NCBI RefSeq assembly: GCF_016593235.1
Contig: NZ_AP023065.1
Coordinates: 682,001 to 746,000 of the forward strand
Direction of reading: 5' to 3'
DNA from: Nitratiruptor sp. YY09-18
GTDB taxonomy: Bacteria > Campylobacterota > Campylobacteria > Campylobacterales > Nitratiruptoraceae
Length of the DNA stretch: 64,000 bases
A model generated the notes under the pieces. The model made no database searches and had not been told where the DNA came from. It saw only the letters and a program-made list of their open reading frames with translations. Shown here in pieces: positions 57,547-64,000 of this stretch. Within the stretch, counting starts at the first letter, position 1. The number at the start of each line of letters is the position of its first letter. The position numbers and the translations under genes are program-made.

Positions 57547-59492
57547 AAAAAATAAGCTCTTCTCTTTCTAAGCGTATACTCTTCTATCTCTCCATTCTCT
57601 CTATAGCTCTCATTATATCTATCTTCTATGCTTTTGAAGAGGCGGGGAAAAACGCTTTTAAGAAAATGGAAGAAGAAAAAGCCCAGGTCATTATCGATAC
57701 TATCTTACCTAGTGTAGCTATGAATCTCTATCTTGGCTTTGATAATAAAGTCAAAGATATCATTACAAATATCCTCAAAACCAACAAGAATATCCTTGGA
57801 ATTACGATCATCAATCATGGCAAAGTGGTCTCAAGCAGTATCAAGCGAAAAATTGGATCGCAAAACTATTTCATTTTTACACGAGAAATAAAAGAGCCAA
57901 ATGCAGAGAATTCTCTTGGACGTATGCATGTAATTTACTCCTATGAGCATTTTAACACCCTTATGGATAAATACTCCAAGCTCTTGTGGCAGTTTCTCAT
58001 AGGTATTATATTGGTGATGGTGCTTTTTGGTATCTATATTGATAGACTTCTCAATCCTCTCAGACGTATTACAAATGAGTTGCTTCACTATTCTCCCAAA
58101 AAGCTCTTTAAGTTCAATCTCAAAGATAGAGATGATGAGATTGGCGCAATTGCCTCAGCTCTTGAAACTATGCAAGAGCGTATCGTCGAGTATGCTAGAA
58201 ACCAAGAGAATGTCAATGCACTCTTGGAGCAAAAAGTCAAAGAAAAGACCCAGGAGCTTAAAAATAGGCTCTATATCGATAGCCTTACTGGCCTTCCCAA
58301 TAGATTTAAGCTCAGTGATGATATCGAAAAATTTGATGAGATCGGCCTTGTAGTACTCAATATCGATAATTTTAAGGAGATCAACGACTTTTTTGGTCAT
58401 GAAATCGGTGACAAGATCCTCAAAGATTTTGCTCAAAAAATTCACAAACTCTTTAAAAGCGGCAACCCAAAATTTTATAGACTCTCAGGAGATGAGTTTG
58501 CACTTCTCTTTAGCGGAAAGATGAGCAAGAGTGATATAGAGCATTTTTTAAATATTTTTGCCGAAAAACTAGAGCAGATGATTTTTTTCCATGGAGATAA
58601 AGAGCTAGCACTCCATGTAACTATGGGAGCAGCACTTCAAAAAGAGGGAGCGCTCGAAAAAGCAGATATTGCACTGAAAAAAGCAAGGCAAAAGCGTAAA
58701 CTCTATGAGATCTACTATGATGAAGATAAAGAGGTAGAGCAGCAGTACAAAAACAACATCGAGTGGATCAAGAAACTCAAAAAATCGATTGAACTTGAGC
58801 GTGTTGTGCCATTTTTTCAGCCAATTGTCCATGTCGATACAAAAAGGCCTAAAGGGTATGAGTGTCTCATGCGCATCATTGATGATGATGGATCTATGGT
58901 CTCACCAGTGCACTTTTTGGATATTGCCAAAAAGAGCCGCTACTACTATAAGCTTACTGAAATTATGATCGAAAAGAGTTGTGAGTATTTTGAAAATTCA
59001 AGATGCAGTTTCTCTATCAATCTCTCTATCCTAGATATTCTCAATACCGATATTGTTCAAATTCTCAAAAACGCCTTGAAAAAATATAGTGTCAAAGATC
59101 GTCTCATTTTAGAGATAGTAGAATCTGAAGGAATTGAGAACTATGATGTAATCCACGTGTTTCTCCATGAGATGAAAGAGCTTGGATGCCAGGTGGCAAT
59201 TGATGATTTTGGCACAGGCTACTCTAATTTTGAGCATATTCTCAAGCTTCCCATAGATTACATCAAAATCGATGGCTCATTGATTAAAAATATCACTACT
59301 AACAAAGATGCAGAGCTTATTGTCTCGACTATTGTAGACTTTGCCAAGAAGAAACATATCAAAACAGTATCAGAATTTGTAAGTAGCGAAGAGATTTACA
59401 ATAAAGTCAAAGAGTTAGGTGTCGATTTTGCACAAGGCTACTACTTTTCACCTCCGAAGCAGTTCGTGCCAAAAGAGTGTATCAGTATATGA
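57543..59492 (+). CDS. membrane GGDEF-EAL cyclic-di-GMP protein
   Basis: A 649-residue protein with two spans (about 10-30 and 149-167) around a periplasmic sensor domain (about 31-148). A HAMP-like linker (168-220), a coiled coil, GGDEF (about 240-395) and EAL (about 415-640) domains follow. The GGDEF motif is SGDEF (315-319) and the EAL motif is ECL (440-442). Phosphodiesterase residues are otherwise largely kept: SINLS, LEIVES, DDFGTGYSN (554-562) and IKIDGS. Its activity could be synthesis, hydrolysis or both. The YfiR-like protein encoded just upstream would be its periplasmic regulator. Confidence 0.92.
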   Translation: MKKISSSLSKRILFYLSILSIALIISIFYAFEEAGKNAFKKMEEEKAQVIIDTILPSVAMNLYLGFDNKVKDIITNILKTNKNILGITIINHGKVVSSSIKRKIGSQNYFIFTREIKEPNAENSLGRMHVIYSYEHFNTLMDKYSKLLWQFLIGIILVMVLFGIYIDRLLNPLRRITNELLHYSPKKLFKFNLKDRDDEIGAIASALETMQERIVEYARNQENVNALLEQKVKEKTQELKNRLYIDSLTGLPNRFKLSDDIEKFDEIGLVVLNIDNFKEINDFFGHEIGDKILKDFAQKIHKLFKSGNPKFYRLSGDEFALLFSGKMSKSDIEHFLNIFAEKLEQMIFFHGDKELALHVTMGAALQKEGALEKADIALKKARQKRKLYEIYYDEDKEVEQQYKNNIEWIKKLKKSIELERVVPFFQPIVHVDTKRPKGYECLMRIIDDDGSMVSPVHFLDIAKKSRYYYKLTEIMIEKSCEYFENSRCSFSINLSILDILNTDIVQILKNALKKYSVKDRLILEIVESEGIENYDVIHVFLHEMKELGCQVAIDDFGTGYSNFEHILKLPIDYIKIDGSLIKNITTNKDAELIVSTIVDFAKKKHIKTVSEFVSSEEIYNKVKELGVDFAQGYYFSPPKQFVPKECISI

Positions 59493-60249
59493 TAGAGTAG
59501 CGCACTTTTATGCGAATGAGGGTAGTTTGTGATGGAAGAGGGTAGTCTTTGTAGGCAGTTTTGATAGTTTCTAGGGAGTTTTCATCAAGCACTTCAAATC
59601 CGCTCGATTGTATAATATGTAAATCTGTAATATCCCCATTTGGATGGAGATAAAACTCTACTATATTTGTGCCCTCTTGCTTTGTTTTTGCTGCAATGTA
59701 GGGGTAGCCTCTAAGATAGAGATACTTTTGTGTAATGAGACCGATTTTATCGAGATTGTCTTTAATGAATTCGCGCTGGGTCTTTGTAAAGGTCTCAAAC
59801 TTATCTTTATAAAGACGAGAGATATTTTTGGGAATAGCTATCTTCTTTTGAGGGTGCGATTTTTTTGCAAAAATTTGACTTAGACTTGGTAAGGCTTCGT
59901 GTGAAGATTTTGAAGCTCTTTTTTTGGCCACTCTCTTTTTTTTAATGCTTCTCTTTTTTAAAATCCGCACTCTCTTTTTGGCTCTTTTATTTACGCCTCT
60001 TTTTGCTATCTTGACAACCTTTTGCGGTTGTGCAATTTGCTGTTTTTTTGTAGCCTTTTTCTCTTTAATTAACGATTTTTTCATAGCTGGAGGCTGGGGT
60101 TTGAGCAGGCGTACTGAGCCTAGTGAGAGTGGATGGCGTTCTGGAAGTTTTCTATATTCTTGTTTTGGATGTAAATCGAGTGAAATTGCCAAAAAGAGGA
60201 GAATATAGAGAACGAGAGTAATAAAAAATGAGATGACTAATCTATGCAT
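59482..60249 (-). CDS. TonB-like energy transducer
   Basis: A 255-residue protein with one N-terminal span (about 7-25) and a long Lys/Arg/Pro-rich linker (about 35-130, with many KK and RVAKKRASK repeats). A C-terminal TonB domain (about 165-255) includes YPYIAAKTKQEGTNIVEFYLHPNG and the IIQSSGFEVLDE region. TonB links the proton gradient, through ExbB and ExbD, to outer-membrane receptors. ExbB and ExbD are not adjacent. It converges on the GGDEF-EAL gene with an 11-nt overlap, so its neighbour receptor at 54983 is a likely client. Confidence 0.85.
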   Translation of the reverse strand: MHRLVISFFITLVLYILLFLAISLDLHPKQEYRKLPERHPLSLGSVRLLKPQPPAMKKSLIKEKKATKKQQIAQPQKVVKIAKRGVNKRAKKRVRILKKRSIKKKRVAKKRASKSSHEALPSLSQIFAKKSHPQKKIAIPKNISRLYKDKFETFTKTQREFIKDNLDKIGLITQKYLYLRGYPYIAAKTKQEGTNIVEFYLHPNGDITDLHIIQSSGFEVLDENSLETIKTAYKDYPLPSQTTLIRIKVRYSIIY

Positions 60250-60300
60250 AAAGTGATTATAATGAATAATGGTGTAAAATCAAAATAAAAAAGGCAAAAA

Positions 60301-61584
60301 ATGCTAGAGAAATCGCAGCAAGCTTATCAAGAGGCAATACAATATATCCCGGGCGGTGTAGATTCTCCTGTCAGAGCTTTCAAGAGCGTAGGAGGTGTGC
60401 CGCCATTTATCGAAAGAGGTAAGGGAGCATTGCTCTATGATATTGATGGAAATGAGTATATAGATTATGTGCAAAGTTGGGGCCCACTCATCTTTGGGCA
60501 TGCGGATGAAGAGACTCTCCAGGCAGTTTGTGATCAAGCCCAAAAAGGCTTAAGTTTTGGCGCACCAACACTCCTAGAGACTGCACTGGCCAAAGAGATA
60601 GTTGAGCTTTTTGATAGCGTAGATAAGATTCGCTTTGTCAATAGTGGTACAGAAGCGGTAATGAGTGCAATAAGACTTGCTCGGGGATTTACTGGTAGAG
60701 ATGATATTATAAAATTTGAAGGCTGTTACCACGGTCATAGTGACTCTCTTTTGGTAAGTGCTGGAAGCGGTGCAGCTACCTTTGGAACTCCTTCTAGTCC
60801 AGGCGTCCCCGCAGATTTTACCAAGCATACACTTCTGGCTCGCTACAACGATATAGAAAGTGTTAAGAAATGTTTTGCAGCAAGTGATGAAATTGCTTGT
60901 GTGATCATTGAGCCAATTGCAGGAAATATGGGGCTTGTACCAGCCAAAGAAGAGTTTTTACAAGAGCTCAGAGCACTTTGTGATGAGCATGGCACGCTCC
61001 TTATTTTTGATGAAGTTATGAGTGGATTCCGTGCCCATCTCAAAGGTGCACAAGGATTGGTTGATATAAAACCAGATTTGGTGACATTTGGAAAAGTTAT
61101 TGGTGGAGGAATGCCAGTAGGTGCATTTGGCGGACGAGCTGAGATTATGAGTCATTTGAGTCCGGAAGGTCCGGTATATCAGGCAGGAACACTCAGTGGT
61201 AATCCTGTAGCCATGGCCGCTGGTCTTAGTGCGATACGAAGACTCAAAAAAGATCCATCTATCTATAATATTTTAGAAACAAGAGCAAAAGGATTGGTTG
61301 GAGGATTCAAAAAAATTGCGTCTGATCATGGTATTCCACTGCAAGTTGAAGTAAGAGGGAGTATGTTTGGATTCTTCTTTAATGATAAGCCAGTTGAGAA
61401 TTTTGATGATGCAAAAAGAAGCGATCTAGAGTTCTTTGCAAAATTCCACCAAGAGATGATCAAGAGAGGAGTATACTTTGCTTGCAGTCAGTTTGAGACT
61501 GGATTTATTTGTACTCCACTTGACGAGAAGCTCATAGATATGACATTAGAAAAAATCGATGAAGCGATGAAAAAGCTAGCATGA
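60301..61584 (+). CDS. hemL: glutamate-1-semialdehyde 2,1-aminomutase
   Basis: HemL makes 5-aminolevulinate from glutamate semialdehyde for heme in the C5 pathway. The 427-residue PLP enzyme has [12 protein letters not shown] (18-29), [11 protein letters not shown] (about 141-151), [11 protein letters not shown] (about 234-244) and the PLP lysine in [17 protein letters not shown] (about 262-278). A TATAAT upstream at 60258-60263 may be its -10. The AAAAAAGGC stretch gives the ribosome site. It starts 51 nt from the divergent tonB and overlaps the next gene by 4 nt. Confidence 0.95.
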   Translation: MLEKSQQAYQEAIQYIPGGVDSPVRAFKSVGGVPPFIERGKGALLYDIDGNEYIDYVQSWGPLIFGHADEETLQAVCDQAQKGLSFGAPTLLETALAKEIVELFDSVDKIRFVNSGTEAVMSAIRLARGFTGRDDIIKFEGCYHGHSDSLLVSAGSGAATFGTPSSPGVPADFTKHTLLARYNDIESVKKCFAASDEIACVIIEPIAGNMGLVPAKEEFLQELRALCDEHGTLLIFDEVMSGFRAHLKGAQGLVDIKPDLVTFGKVIGGGMPVGAFGGRAEIMSHLSPEGPVYQAGTLSGNPVAMAAGLSAIRRLKKDPSIYNILETRAKGLVGGFKKIASDHGIPLQVEVRGSMFGFFFNDKPVENFDDAKRSDLEFFAKFHQEMIKRGVYFACSQFETGFICTPLDEKLIDMTLEKIDEAMKKLA

Positions 61585-61877
61585 GTGAGCCAAAGTATAA
61601 AAAGATTATAGAGGGGGCAGAAGTTCTCTCTCTTGGAATTTCTGTTGTAGTAGCTATCCTCATAGGTGTGGGATTGGGGATATGGATGAAGAGCATTTTT
61701 GGTTATGGGTGGCTTCTTTGGCTTGGGGTATTTTGGGGAATAGCTGCAGCAATCCTCAATATCTACAAAGCCTATCAAAAGCAAAAACGAGACCTTGATG
61801 AGCTAGCCAAAGATCCTCGCTACAAAAACTACTATGACAAGAGTGAAGAGGATGAATTAGAAGAGTATGAAAAATGA
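61581..61877 (+). CDS. AtpZ/AtpI-family small membrane protein
   Basis: A 98-residue protein with two hydrophobic segments (about 15-33 and 39-58) and a charged C-terminal tail. The GxGxxxGxW-like run ([16 protein letters not shown]) matches AtpZ/AtpI-type proteins, which assist ATP synthase assembly or Mg2+ and Ca2+ handling. No atp genes are adjacent, so the assignment is by resemblance. It overlaps hemL by 4 nt and the next gene by 4 nt. Confidence 0.72.
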   Translation: MSEPKYKKIIEGAEVLSLGISVVVAILIGVGLGIWMKSIFGYGWLLWLGVFWGIAAAILNIYKAYQKQKRDLDELAKDPRYKNYYDKSEEDELEEYEK

Positions 61878-62386
61878 AAAATTTCTTTTTCGTAGCTTTT
61901 TTTCTTGATATTTTGCTTATCATCTATGCATTTTTCTCTTCCCCCTATTTCCTCCTCAACTCCCAGCTTGGTTTCATTGCTGCTCTTTTAGTAATAATGG
62001 GATCATTTTATGGATATAAACGATTTATCCAAGCACGACAAAATTCTCAAAAAACTGATATTATAGACACAATCGAAGATAGATTTGATCTTTACAGTGA
62101 AGAAACACATGAAGAAAGAAGCGCAAAAGAGCTCTTTGAAGAGGAGAGAGCAAAAAGTAAAGCAAAAGGAGCTGGGCTCAAACACTTCCTCTCAACTGCT
62201 CCAGGATTTTTCTCTCCCTATCGCCTCTTTGGCTATCTCTTCTTGGTAGTAGCCGTATTGGTGCTGATTCGTAAAAATCTCTTTGAGCCGTGGAGTTTTT
62301 TAGCTGGACTTTCAGTAGTGCCTGTGAGTGTTATACTATTTGCGCTCTTTGCGAGCAGGAGCTCGCAAGATCAATCTTCGATATAG
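61874..62386 (+). CDS. conserved-looking four-span membrane protein, unknown
   Basis: A 170-residue protein with two N-terminal spans (about 4-22, 31-48), a charged cytosolic loop (about 52-105, rich in Glu and Lys) and two C-terminal spans (about 115-133 and 140-162). I do not recognise a family. It lies in an apparent unit with hemL and the AtpZ-like gene, overlapping by 4 nt. Its last 16 nt overlap the 3' end of the convergent rpoD. Confidence 0.7.
   Translation: MKNFFFVAFFLDILLIIYAFFSSPYFLLNSQLGFIAALLVIMGSFYGYKRFIQARQNSQKTDIIDTIEDRFDLYSEETHEERSAKELFEEERAKSKAKGAGLKHFLSTAPGFFSPYRLFGYLFLVVAVLVLIRKNLFEPWSFLAGLSVVPVSVILFALFASRSSQDQSSI
62349..62368 (-). other. hairpin beyond the rpoD stop
   Basis: TTGCGAGC-AGGA-GCTCGCAA, an 8-bp perfect inverted repeat with a four-base loop, begins two bases after the rpoD stop on the minus strand. 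It also lies in the coding end of the convergent gene. The minus strand has no T-tract after it. Position and form resemble the hairpins after pepA and grpE. Confidence 0.45.
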
Positions 62387-64000
62387 TTTTTTATTTTACG
62401 ACCAACTTTTGGATGCTTGAGCTTCTTGATAGCGCTGCTCTCTATTTGACGTACACGCTCACGTGTGACGTTAAGCTCCTTGCCAATCTCTTCTAATGTT
62501 CTGTCACTCTCATCTGGTAAGAGTCCGAAGCGCATACGCACAACTGCTTTTTCTCTCTCATTGAGGTTTTCCAAAATCTCATCAATTTTGCTCTTCATAT
62601 CCTCTTTCATGATCACTTCGAGTGGATTTGGAGCATTTTTATCTTCGATAAAGTCTCCAAACTTACCATCCTCTTCGCTTCCAATTGGTGCTTCGAGGCT
62701 TACCGGCTCTTTTGTAATTTTGATTACGTTTTTTACTTTATCAACCGGAAGTCCCACCTCTTTTGCAATGGTCTCTACATCTGGCTCTTTCCCTGTCTCT
62801 TGGAGGTGTTTACGCACAATCTTGTTGATACGATTAATCGTCTCAATCATATGGATAGGAATACGTATGGTGCGTGCTTGATCAGCAATAGCACGGCTGA
62901 TTGCCTGGCGTATCCACCATGTGGCATAGGTGGAGAATTTGTATCCCTTTTTGTACTCAAACTTATCAACAGCCTTCATGAGGCCGATATTTCCCTCTTG
63001 GATGAGATCAAGAAATGGTAAACCTCTATTGGTATAGCGTTTTGCAATTGAGACTACTAAACGTAGGTTGCTTTTTGCCATACGTGTCTTTGCTTCTTCG
63101 CTGATTTTTTTACCTCGTTTAATCTGCTCTAAGATTTCTGCTAACTTTTCGGGCTCAAGATTAAAACCCTTCTTGCTTGCCTCTTTAGCTTGAAAAAGCT
63201 TCTTTATATCCATATATGTGCTTACCATAGTTGCCTCAGGTACACGGGCAGCTATCTCTTCTTTGCTTAGTTCAGTGATTTCTTCAAGGAGTTTTCTATG
63301 ATTTTCTCGTAGTTGCTCATTAAAAAGTGGTAGACGGTACTCAAGTTTTTTGAGCTCTTTTTCAAATCCCTCATCACTCTTGAGTGCTGTCTCCATAGAT
63401 TTGACAAGCTCATTGATAAGTTTGCTTGTAGGTCCAAGTTCGAGGAGCTTTTCTTTCATCTGTTTTTTCTTAAACGCCACTACAAGCTCATGATGAAATT
63501 TCTCTTCTTCACTTGCATCTTCAGGGAGTTCTTTATCTCTAACTTTAAGCCACTCTTTTTTTGCTTTTTCCAAAGCTTTAAACAATTCGATAATGCGCTT
63601 TTCTCTTTTAGAGTATTTTGCTTTCTTGCGCTCCTCTTTATCGAGGCTCTCTTCTTCATCTCCCTCTTCTTCAAAGCTTTTAAAGAGCTCTTTTACTCTT
63701 CTCTCACGATTAATAAGGGGCTCTTTATAGTCAAGAATGAAGTCTATAAGATAGGGAACAGAGCAGATTGCATCAAGAATGATATTCTCACCCAGCTCTA
63801 TTTTTTTGGAAAGTTCTATCTCTTCCTCTTTTGTAAGAAGAGGAATTTGCCCCATCTCTCTTAAGTACATTCTCACAGGGCTATCGCTTCTGCTCCACTC
63901 AAGTAGCTCTTTATCTTTTGTGAGGTCGAACTCCTCAGCAAGCTCCTCTTCAGTGAGCTTCTTGCGCTCTTCTTCTTTTTTTGCTTTCTCTTCGATGTTG
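62371..64000 (-). CDS. rpoD: RNA polymerase sigma factor RpoD (5' end outside window)
   Basis: The primary sigma-70 factor. The visible 543 residues run to the window edge with no start. Region 1.2 begins at [17 protein letters not shown] large, acidic non-conserved insert follows. Regions 2.1-2.4 have [35 protein letters not shown] and RTIRIPIHM. Region 3 and region 4 end with the [14 protein letters not shown] helix-turn-helix. The frame continues upstream of the Met near 63876, so that Met is not the start. The KK/EE-rich N-terminal part is typical. It converges on the membrane protein gene with a 16-nt overlap. Confidence 0.97.
   Translation of the reverse strand, partial: NIEEKAKKEEERKKLTEEELAEEFDLTKDKELLEWSRSDSPVRMYLREMGQIPLLTKEEEIELSKKIELGENIILDAICSVPYLIDFILDYKEPLINRERRVKELFKSFEEEGDEEESLDKEERKKAKYSKREKRIIELFKALEKAKKEWLKVRDKELPEDASEEEKFHHELVVAFKKKQMKEKLLELGPTSKLINELVKSMETALKSDEGFEKELKKLEYRLPLFNEQLRENHRKLLEEITELSKEEIAARVPEATMVSTYMDIKKLFQAKEASKKGFNLEPEKLAEILEQIKRGKKISEEAKTRMAKSNLRLVVSIAKRYTNRGLPFLDLIQEGNIGLMKAVDKFEYKKGYKFSTYATWWIRQAISRAIADQARTIRIPIHMIETINRINKIVRKHLQETGKEPDVETIAKEVGLPVDKVKNVIKITKEPVSLEAPIGSEEDGKFGDFIEDKNAPNPLEVIMKEDMKSKIDEILENLNEREKAVVRMRFGLLPDESDRTLEEIGKELNVTRERVRQIESSAIKKLKHPKVGRKIKNYIED

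Noticed and set aside
59924-60208. Plus-strand membrane-protein frame opposite tonB
   Set aside because: Its hydrophobic residues are the complement of the Lys/Arg-rich TonB linker; no start signal and no independent context.
63850-63876. Internal Met as the rpoD start
   Set aside because: The frame continues upstream of it to the window edge, and [11 protein letters not shown] is the known interior of region 1.2, so the Met is not a start.

Overview
The window is a dense, AT-rich bacterial chromosome segment with about 67 protein-coding genes, no tRNA or rRNA genes, and no recognisable phage, insertion sequence or CRISPR array. It most likely comes from Campylobacterota (the former Epsilonproteobacteria). 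The best evidence is the run lysC-hobA-holB-folP: HobA is a DnaA partner known only from that phylum, and the same gene order is familiar from Helicobacter and Campylobacter. A free-living sulfur- or hydrogen-oxidising vent-type member (Nitratiruptor or Sulfurimonas-like) fits the gene content, but that is inference. Gene overlaps of 1-35 nt are the rule, and several starts are TTG or GTG.

Layout. 1-3302 (minus): an edge fragment, a CPA1 sodium/proton antiporter, a DedA membrane protein and hemW. 3413-14703 (plus): an 11-gene overlapping operon, rppH-lysC-hobA-holB-folP-rlmI-ligA-tlyA-ribF-DUF255-cmoA, mixing replication, cofactor synthesis and RNA modification. 14704-16378 (minus): a small acidic protein, a DHH phosphoesterase and an Rrf2 regulator. 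16537-20831 (plus): rpsO, then the heat-shock operon hrcA-grpE-dnaK behind a consensus promoter and a half-degenerate CIRCE operator, then a DNA glycosylase. 20871-23144 is a large secreted protein of unknown function. 23141-28095 is a thiol-redox island (msrA, a cytosolic DUF255 protein, dsbD, a periplasmic thioredoxin). 28085-33393 holds a dihydroorotase homologue lacking its metal ligands, then a 32-codon membrane ORF and an XpaC-TelA-SPFH/GYF-zinc ribbon cassette. 33337-37217 (minus) is a lipid-glycosylation set (flippase-like protein, GT2, PAP2, GT39). 37275-53044 is mostly housekeeping: a MEMO1-family gene, truA, an LptF/G permease, prepilin peptidase, uppS, coaBC, glmU, trmA, ychF, pepA, a second dedA, trpB, apt, a 30-codon membrane ORF, rpiB, an M50 protease, lepB and folD.

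53123-59492 (plus) is the most unusual unit. Six genes with overlapping ends encode a small cytochrome c, a CitE-like lyase, an N-acyl amino acid synthase-like acyltransferase, a TonB-dependent receptor, a YfiR-like periplasmic protein and a membrane GGDEF-EAL protein, with tonB convergent at the end. I infer a small-molecule synthesis, uptake and sensing circuit that feeds cyclic-di-GMP. The window closes with hemL, an AtpZ/AtpI-like protein, a membrane protein and the 3' part of rpoD.

The main candidates for something undescribed are the 53-60 kb operon and the 29-33 kb XpaC-TelA cassette. All functional calls come from reading motifs and gene order; no database search was run.
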